A stretch of 64,000 bases of DNA from Candidatus Tepidiaquacellales bacterium UBA2330 (lineage in GTDB: Bacteria > Bacteroidota > Ignavibacteria > Tepidaquicellales > Tepidaquicellaceae), in contig DDUU01000051.1 of NCBI GenBank assembly GCA_002344965.1, forward strand, positions 124,001 through 188,000. The letters run 5' to 3'. The position numbers were made by a program, and so were the translations under genes. Under the pieces are notes generated by a model, which was not told the origin of the DNA, searched no databases, and worked only from the letters and a program-made list of their open reading frames with translations. Below are positions 43,102 to 51,921 of the stretch, piece by piece. Positions within the stretch are counted from its first letter, which is position 1, and every line of letters starts with the position of its first letter.

Positions 43102-43156
43102 TTCCGTAACTCATTTAATCGAAATTTTAAAGGACTTTGTAAAATGAGTTACGGAA
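43102..43156. repeat. Perfect 15-bp inverted repeat with 25-base loop
   Basis: TTCCGTAACTCATTT (43102-43116) is repeated as its reverse complement at 43142-43156. It starts 10 bases after the NTF2-like stop. There is no T-run after the right arm, so it is not a typical intrinsic terminator. It may form a stable RNA end or be a relic of an insertion. Confidence 0.85.
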
Positions 43157-43420
43157 TTGATTTTACTTACGTAAAAAACCGGCTAAGAAAATTACTCATA
43201 ACTTCCTGCGATTTTAATCGTTTACACCTTACATTCTGAATTTCCCGTTGATTTATATTTTAAAGTTTTAGCATCACTTTTTGTTTTCCTTTGCTTTGTT
43301 CAGTTGTTTCAAATTTTAGTATTAATTTCCCATGCTGTCCAAATTATTTTTAAATAAGAAAATTTTCGTCAAATTTATATTATTTTTGCAGTTTTATATC
43401 AATCTATATAGAAGACCCGC

Positions 43421-43676
43421 CTTTGAAAAATTGCCGAAAGAATTCATGAGCAATTGCGTCAATAAAATTTCCTTGTTTGAGAAATATGCGAAGCAAATTT
43501 TGAGTCGGAAATTTTACATCAATTGTGAGCCGAAGACGTCCCGAAGGGAAAATGAATTCCGGCAATTCTTCATTAGCGGAGATTTTTCTTTGATACTTTA
43601 TTTTGATCTGTCAAAAGAAAGTACTATAAAATCGATACAACTTTAATTTTAATACTAAACATTTTGAAAAGATGTG
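43421..43676. repeat. Dispersed ~255 bp structured non-coding repeat, copy 2
   Basis: Second copy of the element at 16028-16280, same orientation. Left arm 43425-43436 plus 43440-43447 pairs with 43552-43559 plus 43560-43571, with the same AAA bulge. The stem differs from copy 1 at one position pair, A-T becoming T-A, so pairing is kept. The second hairpin around 43594-43625 keeps a TTGA-TCTG-TCAA core. A short ORF (43332-43646) crosses it, but the frame is not conserved in copy 1. Confidence 0.75.
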
Positions 43677-43742
43677 ATTAATTTCTTTTATATCTCATAT
43701 ATATGAGATTGAAACCATCTATTCGATTTCATAAATTATCTT

Positions 43743-46700
43743 ATGAAAAATATTGATATAAAAATACTCTGTGTATTGTTGTTCATTTCAATCCATTCAG
43801 GTTCTGTTCGTTCGGAAGACTACCGTATAAAGACAGAGCGTGTATCAGACAAACTCGGCGTTTCCGTAAACTTAGTTTACAGAATGTTTCAGGACAGCAA
43901 AGGGTTTATGTGGTTTGGCACAATGTTTGGTCTCATCAGATATGACGGATTGAATTACATAACATACCGACATGATCCATCAGATACAAATACACTTTCC
44001 AATGACGATATAATTTCATTTTTAGAAGACCGTGACGGTTTCTTATGGTTTGGCACATATAACGGCGGTCTGAACCGGTTTGACAGGAATACAGGTGAAT
44101 TTACAAGATATATTCATGACAGTAAGAATCCGGGCTCGGTCAGCGGTAACGTGATATGGTCTATAGTTCAGGATAAAGAAGGAACCATCTGGATCGCAAC
44201 GGAAGAAGGCGGACTATGCAGATTTGATAACGGTATTTTTAAAACATACAGACATGATCCGGTTAACGTGAAAAGTATCAGCAGTAATCAGATCAGAATT
44301 TTGTCTGTCGATAATAATGGCAATATCTGGGCAGGTACATCAGGAAGCGGGCTCAATGTTTTTAACAAAAGGACTGAGGAATTTAAAGTATATAAAAATG
44401 ACAAAGAAAACAAAAGCAGTATAAGCGGTAATTTTATTCAGTCAATTTTAAACGACAGTTATGGTAACATATGGATAGGAACCGGCGCAGCGGGATTAAA
44501 TAAATTTGATAAGAGTACAGGTACATTCATCCGATATCAGCATGACAAATCGGACCCGGAAAGCATAAGCGACAATAGTGTGTTTTCAATTACTGAAGAG
44601 TTTCCGGGAGTATTGGCGGTGGGGACGGGAAACGGTTTAAACCGTTTTTCCGTCCTTGAAGGTAAATTTAAAAAGATAAATCTTACTGCCGGTTCTGACG
44701 GGAAACGCGAAATCATTATGAGCATCTGCAAAGATAAGTCCGGTGTGCTATGGGTCAGCAATTATCAGGAAGGCTTGTATAAAATCACTCAATCTAAAAA
44801 TATTTTTAAAAACTATTTTGAAAATTTTAATGTCCTGTCGCTTTTTCAGGAACAAGACGGAATTTTATGGATCGGAACACAAAACGGTCTTTACAGGTCG
44901 GATAAAAATTTTAAAATACTTGAGTCATACTTTAATAACCCAAACAATCCCGGAACTATAAGCAATAATTATATCAGATCAATAACTAAAGACTCACAGG
45001 GAGATCTGTGGATAGGTACTAATCACGGACTGAACAAATATGATAAAAGTAAAAAAACATTTGTGAAGTTTTTTAATGAACCTGACAATATAAATTCTCT
45101 CAGCGTTAATAATATCACTAAACTTTATACGGACAGATCCGGGATTTTATGGATCGGTACATCCTTTGGCATAAATGAATATATTCCGTCTGAAAATAAA
45201 TTCAAAAGGTATGTCCATTCTGACAGTATTAAAGAAAGTCTGAGTGAGAATACGATTCTGTCTGTTTATGAAGATCGCTCCGGCAACATGTGGTTTGGAA
45301 CATATGCAGGTTTAAATAAACTGAACCGGATCTCAGGAAATTTTATACATTACAGTCACAACCCCGGAAGTTTGAATTCTCTAAGTAATAATTATGTGTA
45401 TTCCTTTAGTGAAGACGAAACGGGGAATTTCTGGGTCGGCACGGGAGGAGGATTAAATAAATTTAATCCGTCTTCCGGTACATTCACTCATTTCAATGAG
45501 AAAAGCGGATTCGAAAATTCCGTTATTGCCGGCATAGTTCCGGATAGATTCGGAAATCTCTGGCTTAGTACAATGAAAGGTCTCAGCAGATTCAGCTCTG
45601 TTCAGAAGGAAGTAAGAAATTTTGATGTGTCCGACGGTCTTTCAAATAATATGTTTAATTTTTCTTCATGTCTTGCATCTGCTGACGGAGAAATCATCTT
45701 CGGAGGAGTGAACGGACTTTGTTCGGTGAATCCTGCTGAGATAAAGAGCAGCAGTTACATTCCTGATATTCTTTTTACGGGTCTTACTAGATATAAAGAA
45801 AATAAAAAATTCACGGATTATATTTCACCTGAAAATGCAGTTACATTAAGTCATAAAGATGCAGTCATCAATATAGGTTTTTCATCTTCAGATTTTTCCG
45901 CTCCAGATAAAATTTTATTCTCATATATTCTCGAAGGTTTTGATTTTGACTGGACGCCTTACAGCAGTCTGAGAAATGCAGTCTATACAAACCTTGATCC
46001 CGGTAACTATACATTTAAAGTCAAAAGTACAAACGCCGACGGAGTTATAAATGAATCAATCGCTGAAATTAAAATAAGTGTTTTACCGCCTTTCTGGAAG
46101 ACTTGGTGGTTTTATGCTCTTGTTATATCAGTATTAGTTGCTGTATTGATTTTGCTGCACAATTTAAGAGTCAGGCAAAAGGTAAAGCATCTTCTTGATA
46201 TTGAAAAAGCTCGCGAATCCGAACGTGAAAAAGTCCGCGAACAGGCTTCAAGAGATTATCATGATGAACTCGGTCATAAGCTTACAAGAATCTCTCTCTA
46301 CAGCCGGAGAGTTAATAAAAAACTTCAGGCATTATCAACCGGAATATCTGATGATCTGAAATTCATTGTCGATACTTCAAACAGTCTTCAAAGCGGCGCT
46401 AAAGATCTTATCTGGACAATGAATCCTCAGGAAGATTCACTTTATGATTTCGCCGTCAGGTTAAAGGATTTTGGTAATGAGCTGTTTGGAAATACAGGAA
46501 TTGATTTTCATTCCGATACTTTAAATACGGAGCTGCAGAATTTAAAACTTTCAATGAATTGTAAAAGGCATCTGATTTATATTTTTAAAGAAGGTATGAA
46601 TAATATTCTTAAATATTCAGAATGCAAAAATGTAAATCTGATATTCCGCATATATGATGAAGACATTGAAATAATTCTCGAAGACGACGGCAAAGGTTTT

Positions 46701-46868
46701 GATCCCGCTTCATGTCAGAAAGGTTATGGTCTGAAAAATATTTTCCTGCGGGCTGAGCAAATTGATCTGAATGTAAACATAAGTTCTTTTCCCGGCGCCG
46801 GTACCAAGATTACTCTTACTGCCGGGATTCAGAATCTGATTTCAGTAAACTCAGGAAGCAAATCATGA
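43743..46868 (+). CDS. Sensor histidine kinase with periplasmic beta-propeller repeats
   Basis: A 1041-residue membrane sensor. A signal peptide (~1-24) is followed by about 14 Reg_prop-type repeats, each with WFGT/WIGT-like strings and GLN(R/K)F, forming one or two periplasmic beta-propellers (to ~655). A Y_Y_Y domain (LEGFDFDWTPYSSLRNAVY...GNYTFKVKS, ~690-760), one transmembrane helix (~790-812), a HisKA_3 dimerisation region with phospho-acceptor His840 (YHDELGHKLTRIS), and an HATPase domain (N-box in FKEGMNNILKYSECKN, DDGKGFD, GYGLKNI) complete it. The ligand is unknown; this architecture commonly senses glycans in Bacteroidota. The ATGA overlap with the next gene shows it works with that response regulator. 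Confidence 0.93.
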   Translation: MKNIDIKILCVLLFISIHSGSVRSEDYRIKTERVSDKLGVSVNLVYRMFQDSKGFMWFGTMFGLIRYDGLNYITYRHDPSDTNTLSNDDIISFLEDRDGFLWFGTYNGGLNRFDRNTGEFTRYIHDSKNPGSVSGNVIWSIVQDKEGTIWIATEEGGLCRFDNGIFKTYRHDPVNVKSISSNQIRILSVDNNGNIWAGTSGSGLNVFNKRTEEFKVYKNDKENKSSISGNFIQSILNDSYGNIWIGTGAAGLNKFDKSTGTFIRYQHDKSDPESISDNSVFSITEEFPGVLAVGTGNGLNRFSVLEGKFKKINLTAGSDGKREIIMSICKDKSGVLWVSNYQEGLYKITQSKNIFKNYFENFNVLSLFQEQDGILWIGTQNGLYRSDKNFKILESYFNNPNNPGTISNNYIRSITKDSQGDLWIGTNHGLNKYDKSKKTFVKFFNEPDNINSLSVNNITKLYTDRSGILWIGTSFGINEYIPSENKFKRYVHSDSIKESLSENTILSVYEDRSGNMWFGTYAGLNKLNRISGNFIHYSHNPGSLNSLSNNYVYSFSEDETGNFWVGTGGGLNKFNPSSGTFTHFNEKSGFENSVIAGIVPDRFGNLWLSTMKGLSRFSSVQKEVRNFDVSDGLSNNMFNFSSCLASADGEIIFGGVNGLCSVNPAEIKSSSYIPDILFTGLTRYKENKKFTDYISPENAVTLSHKDAVINIGFSSSDFSAPDKILFSYILEGFDFDWTPYSSLRNAVYTNLDPGNYTFKVKSTNADGVINESIAEIKISVLPPFWKTWWFYALVISVLVAVLILLHNLRVRQKVKHLLDIEKARESEREKVREQASRDYHDELGHKLTRISLYSRRVNKKLQALSTGISDDLKFIVDTSNSLQSGAKDLIWTMNPQEDSLYDFAVRLKDFGNELFGNTGIDFHSDTLNTELQNLKLSMNCKRHLIYIFKEGMNNILKYSECKNVNLIFRIYDEDIEIILEDDGKGFDPASCQKGYGLKNIFLRAEQIDLNVNISSFPGAGTKITLTAGIQNLISVNSGSKS

Positions 46869-47491
46869 TCAGAGTATCAATAGTCGAAGACGACAGACCA
46901 ATCAGAACAGCATTGAAAGAATTGATAAGCGAGTGTGACGGATTATCCTGTATCGGTAATTACGGAGATTGTGAAAGCGCAGTAAATGATATGATAAATA
47001 ATAAACCGGATGTTATGTTAATGGATATTGAACTTCCGGGGATTTCAGGTATAGAAGGAGTGAAAATAATAAAACAGAAATTTCCAAAAGTTGATATTAT
47101 AATGCTTACCGTTCACGAGGATCTCTCTCTGGTCTTTAAAGCTCTAAGCGCTGGTGCAAGCGGATACCTTGATAAAAGTGCTTCCGATGAAAAAATCATA
47201 GAATCTATTAAAGAAATTTACGAAGGCGGTGCGCCAATGTCATATAAAATTGCCAAACTCGTTGTATCTTCTTTTCAAAAAAAACCTGAATCGCCTCTTA
47301 CAGTCAGAGAATCGGAAGTACTGGATCTTTTGTGCAAAGGAAATTCTTACAAAGAAATTGCTTACAAACTTTTCATTACTGTCGGCACTGTCCGTCACCA
47401 TATAAAAAATATTTACCACAAACTTCATGTCCATTCTAAATCCGAAGCTGTCGCTAAAGCTTTTAAGGAAAGATTGATTGATAATTCCTGA
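46865..47491 (+). CDS. NarL/LuxR-type response regulator
   Basis: The 208 residues have a receiver domain with an Asp cluster (VEDDRP), phospho-acceptor Asp54 (MLMDIELPG), Thr82 and Lys104, followed by a LuxR helix-turn-helix (TVRESEVLDLLCKGNSYKEIAYKLFITVGTVRHHIKNIYHKL). Its start overlaps the sensor gene stop by 4 bases, so it is the cognate partner of that kinase. Targets are unknown; the downstream AtuA-like gene is 130 bases away and could be one. Residues and length are normal. Confidence 0.94.
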   Translation: MIRVSIVEDDRPIRTALKELISECDGLSCIGNYGDCESAVNDMINNKPDVMLMDIELPGISGIEGVKIIKQKFPKVDIIMLTVHEDLSLVFKALSAGASGYLDKSASDEKIIESIKEIYEGGAPMSYKIAKLVVSSFQKKPESPLTVRESEVLDLLCKGNSYKEIAYKLFITVGTVRHHIKNIYHKLHVHSKSEAVAKAFKERLIDNS

Positions 47492-47621
47492 GAACTTAAT
47501 ATTATCAGTATTCTGTAATCTTACCTGACAATTTTCAGATTCTATTCTCCTTTCCATACATTAATAAATTGTTACACAATTTATATTTAATTAATTTGTT
47601 CATAAATTCATAAAACAATTG

Positions 47622-48983
47622 ATGAAAGAAAAAATACGCATTGCCTCCGGTCAGGGATTCTGGGGCGATCTCGTCGATGCCCCTTTCAAACAGGCAACAG
47701 GCGGACCGGTAGATTATATTATGATGGACTATCTTGCGGAAGTGACAATGTCTATCCTGCAGAAACAAAAACTTAAGGATCCCGCTTTCGGATATGCGCG
47801 CGATATCCCTCCTCTGATGGAAAGACTTCTTCCCGTTATTAAAGAGAAAAATATAAAAGTCATTACAAACGGCGGCGGCGTTAATCCTGTAGCATGCAGA
47901 GACGCAATTTTTAAAGTCGCTGAAAAAATCGGAATTAAAAATCTGAAGATCGGGATCGTGCAGGGCGATAATATTCTGGATAATATTGATGAACTTGTTT
48001 CAAAAGGGATTGAACTTAAAAATATGGAAACCGGCGCATCGATAAAAACCGTTCGTGATAAAATTTTAAGCGCTAATGTCTATCTCGGAGCAGCTCCGGT
48101 CGTGGAGTGTCTGAAGCAGGGAGCTGATATTGTAATAACAGGCAGAGTTACGGATACAGGACTTACACTTGCGCCGATGATATATGAATTCGGCTGGAAT
48201 ATGAATAACTGGGATCTTATGGCAGCCGGAACAGTCGCAGGTCACATCCTTGAATGCGGCGGTCAGGCGAGCGGGGGAAATTTTCTGGGAGACTGGAAAA
48301 GCATTCCTGATCTTGCGAGGATTGGTTTTCCAATTGCTGAAGCTTTTCCTGACGGTGAAGTTATTATTACAAAACATGATAATACCGGCGGTAAAGTCAG
48401 CATTGATACTGTCAGTGAACAGCTTGTATATGAGATCGGAGATCCGAAAGATTATATTACACCTGACTGCATTGCAGATTTTACTTCTATTCAGCTTGAA
48501 GATATCGGTGAAAACAGGGTCAGAGTATTTGGAGTAAAGGGTTTTCCAGCTACTCCTTTTTATAAAGTTTCAATGTCGTATTCAGACGGATACAGCGCTG
48601 TCGGCTCTCTTACATATTCATGGCCCGACGCACTTGATAAAGCAAAAGCCGCAGATGAGATTTTAAGAATACGTTTAAAAGATCTTGGTTTGAAGTTTGA
48701 AGAGATCAGAAGCGAGTTTCAGGGTTACAACGCCTGTCACGGACCGCTGGCAAATAAAATAGAAGAGCCGAACGAAGTAATACTGCGTTTTGCTGTTAGA
48801 TCACAGGATAAAAATTCTGTAGAAAGATTCGGTAAGGAAATCGCTCCGCTGATACTTACCGGTCCGCCCGGTGTTACGGGCTTTGCAGGCGGAAGACCAA
48901 AGCCTTCTGATGTAGTTGCATACTGGCCGGCACTGATTCCAAAAACTGAAGTTACTGCAATGCTTGAAGTAAAAGAAAATTAA
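47622..48983 (+). CDS. AtuA-like protein (DUF1446)
   Basis: The 453 residues match the AtuA/DUF1446 family: RIASGQGFWGDLVDAP, GPVDYIMMDYLAEVTMSI, VITNGGGVNPVACRDA, ADIVITGRVTDTGLTLAP and a long C-terminal part with GLKFEEIRSEFQGYNACHG. The family is named for acyclic terpene utilisation in Pseudomonas, where AtuA's activity is not defined; in most bacteria it occurs outside terpene pathways. I prefer the ATG at 47622 over the TTG just before it. No AtuB-H relatives are nearby. It follows the two-component genes on the same strand. Confidence 0.85.
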   Translation: MKEKIRIASGQGFWGDLVDAPFKQATGGPVDYIMMDYLAEVTMSILQKQKLKDPAFGYARDIPPLMERLLPVIKEKNIKVITNGGGVNPVACRDAIFKVAEKIGIKNLKIGIVQGDNILDNIDELVSKGIELKNMETGASIKTVRDKILSANVYLGAAPVVECLKQGADIVITGRVTDTGLTLAPMIYEFGWNMNNWDLMAAGTVAGHILECGGQASGGNFLGDWKSIPDLARIGFPIAEAFPDGEVIITKHDNTGGKVSIDTVSEQLVYEIGDPKDYITPDCIADFTSIQLEDIGENRVRVFGVKGFPATPFYKVSMSYSDGYSAVGSLTYSWPDALDKAKAADEILRIRLKDLGLKFEEIRSEFQGYNACHGPLANKIEEPNEVILRFAVRSQDKNSVERFGKEIAPLILTGPPGVTGFAGGRPKPSDVVAYWPALIPKTEVTAMLEVKEN

Positions 48984-49003
48984 TTTTAAAATAAAAAATA
49001 TTT

Positions 49004-49447
49004 ATGAAAAAATTATTACCGGGTTTCTGTATTATAATTCTTTTTTTTGTTCATTCAGGATGCGGTACAAAAGGCATTGAAAGCTACGATGCCGGGCTTA
49101 ATCTTTTCAAAGAAAAAAAATATAATGATTGCGTAGTCGAATTTCAGAACGCAGTAAATGAAAATCCTGAATTCGGAGAAGCATATATGTTTCTTGGAAG
49201 AGCATATAATTCTCTCCAGAAATATGATCTGTCCATTGAAAATTATCAGAAAGCTCTCGGACTTTTTAAGATGGATAAGTTCAATGTGAAAGTGGATAAT
49301 CTCGGCGATAAGGAAAAGATAACTCAGATCGAAGAAGTATGGATGCCTTATTCACAGCTGCAGCAGAAAATTCAAAAAGGTATTCCCCTGACTGATATTG
49401 AAATTCAGAAGCAAGAGGAAATAATTAAAAAACTTGATCCGAGATAA
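49004..49447 (+). CDS. TPR-repeat lipoprotein
   Basis: The 147 residues start with a lipoprotein signal (MKKLLPGFCIIILFFVHSGC) with the lipid-bearing Cys at about 20. Residues ~25-95 hold two tetratricopeptide repeats (YDAGLNLFKEKKYNDCVVEF and AYMFLGRAYNSLQKYDLSIE), then a coiled, Lys/Glu-rich tail. TPR lipoproteins usually hold protein complexes together on the periplasmic side of a membrane; the partner is unknown. It follows the AtuA-like gene by 20 bases. Confidence 0.8.
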   Translation: MKKLLPGFCIIILFFVHSGCGTKGIESYDAGLNLFKEKKYNDCVVEFQNAVNENPEFGEAYMFLGRAYNSLQKYDLSIENYQKALGLFKMDKFNVKVDNLGDKEKITQIEEVWMPYSQLQQKIQKGIPLTDIEIQKQEEIIKKLDPR

Positions 49448-49500
49448 TCCAAACTATTAATCTTTGTTAACCTTTTAAAATTTAATTTATATTTTTTTAA

Positions 49501-50454
49501 ATGGAAAAAATTCTTGTGATCGGTGCAGCCGGTCAGATCGGCTCTGAATTAACTTTAGCCTTAAGAAAGATCTACGGAAATGAAAATGTATTTGCAACCG
49601 ATATAAAAGATGCGCCTAAAGACATAAAAAAATCCGGACCGTTTCAGCTGCTGGATGTAATGGACGATAAAAGACTTATCCATTTTGTGATAAGATATAA
49701 GATCTCGCAGATATATCTTCTTGCAGCGGTGTTATCAGGAAATGCCGAAAGACTTCCTCTTCAGGCATGGGACATTAATATGAGAAGCGTACTTAACATT
49801 CTTGATCTTGCAAGAGAAGTGGGTATCAAAAAAATTTTCTGGCCCAGCTCAATAGCAGTATTCGGAAATACCACTCCGAAAACTGATACGCCGCAGCTTA
49901 CAATTATGGAACCTAATACAGTTTACGGGATCAGCAAGCTCGCCGGCGAAAGATGGGTCGAATATTACTTCAATAAATACGGGCTCGACATAAGAAGCAT
50001 TAGATATCCCGGGCTCATAAGTTATAAAACCGAAGCAGGAGGCGGAACTACCGATTATGCAGTGGAAATATTTTATGATGCGATAGAAACAGCTAAGTAT
50101 GAATGCTTTCTCAAGCCAAATACAAAACTTCCTATGATGTTTATGGATGATGCAATAAGAGCAACTACAGAACTTATGGAAGCTGACTCTGATAAGATCA
50201 GCGTCAGATCAAGTTACAATCTAAGCGGTATCAGCTTTGATCCGCAGGAACTTTCAGACGAAATCAAAAAACATATTCCGGATTTTGAAATTATTTACAA
50301 ACCTGATTTCCGTCAGTCCATTGCGGACTCATGGCCGCAAAGTATTGATGATTCCGTTGCCAGAAAAGACTGGGGCTGGAAAAATAATGTTGATCTCGAA
50401 AAAATGACAAAGACAATGCTGAAAGAGATTAAAAAGAAACTAATTCACAGGTGA
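49501..50454 (+). CDS. SDR-type L-threonine 3-dehydrogenase
   Basis: A 317-residue extended short-chain dehydrogenase: NAD loop GAAGQIG, Ser in FWPSSIAVFG, and the Tyr-x3-Lys pair in VYGISKLAGE. The overall sequence, with TPQLTIMEPNTVYGISK, RYPGLIS and GGGTTDYAVEIFYDA, resembles the UDP-galactose-epimerase-like threonine dehydrogenases (Flavobacterium type) rather than the zinc enzyme Tdh. It would oxidise threonine to 2-amino-3-ketobutyrate, which needs a Kbl ligase not found here. A nucleotide-sugar epimerase is the alternative but less likely. Its stop overlaps the start of the hydrolase gene. Confidence 0.85.
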   Translation: MEKILVIGAAGQIGSELTLALRKIYGNENVFATDIKDAPKDIKKSGPFQLLDVMDDKRLIHFVIRYKISQIYLLAAVLSGNAERLPLQAWDINMRSVLNILDLAREVGIKKIFWPSSIAVFGNTTPKTDTPQLTIMEPNTVYGISKLAGERWVEYYFNKYGLDIRSIRYPGLISYKTEAGGGTTDYAVEIFYDAIETAKYECFLKPNTKLPMMFMDDAIRATTELMEADSDKISVRSSYNLSGISFDPQELSDEIKKHIPDFEIIYKPDFRQSIADSWPQSIDDSVARKDWGWKNNVDLEKMTKTMLKEIKKKLIHR

Positions 50455-51890
50455 AACTCTTTATCATAATTTCAGCTCTTCTTTTTTTTCATTCCGGTAA
50501 AATTTTTTCACAAATTATTCCGTCTGATTCGGGACAAATAAGTTATGTCGGAAATGTTACAAAAACTTTTGTTGATTCTTCCAGAGCAAACAGAAATATT
50601 TCATCTCTTGTTTATTATCCCGCTGTATCCGAAGGAAACGGAGCACCTGTGCTGCAGGGGAACAGATATAATATAATTTCATTCGGTCACGGATTTACGC
50701 TGAGCCCGAATTTGTATATTTCACTATACAGACATCTCGCAAGCTGGGGGTATATTGTAATTGCTCCGGCTACTGAAACAGGATTTTTTCCGAGTCATAT
50801 TAACTTTGCAAGAGATCTGGCATTTGTGATTAAGGATATGAAAAGAAAAGGCAGAACCAGCGGAGATTTTTTTTATGGTGTGACAGATTCATTATTTGCA
50901 GGAGTATTTGGACATTCAATGGGCGGAGGATGCAGCTTTCTTGCTGCCTCACTGGATACTAACATCAAAGCAGTATCTTCACTGGCAGCTGCAAATACAA
51001 ACCCATCATCAGTTTCAGCTGCTTCACTGATTAAAAGTCCCGTTCAGCTTCTATCAGGTCAGAGGGACAGTATAGCTTCATACGCTGCACATCAATTGCC
51101 TCATTACAACAATGCTTATCCTTTCAGACATATAGTAAACATTTTCGGCGGCAATCACAGTCAGTTTCATCTGATCCCGGGTCTGGACGATCTGGTTGAC
51201 AATCCCGCTGCAATTTCAAGAATTGAACAGCAGAGGATTACAAGATTTTATGTTACCTCTTTTTTTAATCTTTTTTTAAAAAATGACACCGCTTACAAAA
51301 AGTTTCTCTACGGAGACATTGCAGAAAGTGATACTGCTGTAAATTTTATGTATAATAATTTTCAAATGAATGCGCTTATACAGGGATTTTACAATAGTGT
51401 AAACAATGCAATGATTAAGGATACAGTTAAAATTTATTTGCGAAATATTGTATCGCCTTATCTCAAAGCAGATTCAGCTTATTCTGTTATTAGCGATTCA
51501 GGTTACAGCGTTTATGGATTTAAAAATGCTAACCGGAATGAAAATTATTTTCTGCACTTGAGTCACAGAAATTCAATTGAAACCTGGAGTAAAGCGGGAG
51601 GATTTAATTTTGATCTCAGGCGAGCCGTGTATGACTTTACAAAAGATTCGTCAAGCGCATTCGGAAATAATCTTGTCAGAAAAGGGCAAAGATATTGTAT
51701 TTACGGCGGTGATATAAATCAGGATGGCGTTACAGACCTGCAGGATCTCGGAATTGCAGATAACGATGCATTTAATTTTTCATCAGGGTATATAAATTCC
51801 GATCTGACAGGAGATATGATTACTGATTCCGAAGATCTTTCGCTTGTGGATAATAATGCCTTTTTGTTTATTTCAAAAATTCTGCCCTAA
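50451..51890 (+). CDS. Secreted alpha/beta hydrolase with C-terminal dockerin-like module
   Basis: The 479 residues have a signal peptide (MKLFIIISALLFFHSGKIFS), an alpha/beta-hydrolase domain, and a C-terminal module. The catalytic residues can be proposed: Ser156 in GHSMGGG, Asp206 in SGQRDS and His236 in GGNHSQFH, with ISFGHGF as oxyanion loop. The GHSMGGG elbow resembles dienelactone-hydrolase, PAF-acetylhydrolase and cutinase-like polyester hydrolases; the substrate is unknown. Residues ~310-479 form a sandwich-like part followed by two DxNxDGxxDxxD calcium-type repeats and a KILP end, shared with the protein at the right edge. The start is a GTG at 50451 overlapping the previous stop (GTGA), as no better ATG gives the signal peptide. 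Confidence 0.8.
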   Translation: MKLFIIISALLFFHSGKIFSQIIPSDSGQISYVGNVTKTFVDSSRANRNISSLVYYPAVSEGNGAPVLQGNRYNIISFGHGFTLSPNLYISLYRHLASWGYIVIAPATETGFFPSHINFARDLAFVIKDMKRKGRTSGDFFYGVTDSLFAGVFGHSMGGGCSFLAASLDTNIKAVSSLAAANTNPSSVSAASLIKSPVQLLSGQRDSIASYAAHQLPHYNNAYPFRHIVNIFGGNHSQFHLIPGLDDLVDNPAAISRIEQQRITRFYVTSFFNLFLKNDTAYKKFLYGDIAESDTAVNFMYNNFQMNALIQGFYNSVNNAMIKDTVKIYLRNIVSPYLKADSAYSVISDSGYSVYGFKNANRNENYFLHLSHRNSIETWSKAGGFNFDLRRAVYDFTKDSSSAFGNNLVRKGQRYCIYGGDINQDGVTDLQDLGIADNDAFNFSSGYINSDLTGDMITDSEDLSLVDNNAFLFISKILP

Positions 51891-51921
51891 TGATTTAGCC
51901 TGGGATTATTACTGCAAAATT

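Noticed and set aside
43332..43646. 104-residue ORF upstream of the sensor kinase
   Set aside because: It crosses the structured repeat; copy 1 of the repeat has an indel that breaks this frame, and the composition is Lys/Phe-rich without a recognisable domain.
44617..44650. A near-palindrome resembling the REP (GGGAAACGG/CCGTTTTTCC) inside the sensor kinase gene
   Set aside because: It encodes the regular propeller segment GTGNGLNRF that recurs in other blades, and the order of CGG and CCG is opposite to the true REP.
51844..51921. Extended N-terminus of the EamA transporter
   Set aside because: It overlaps the coding end of the hydrolase and the residues do not fit the transporter family; the ATG at 51922 is better.
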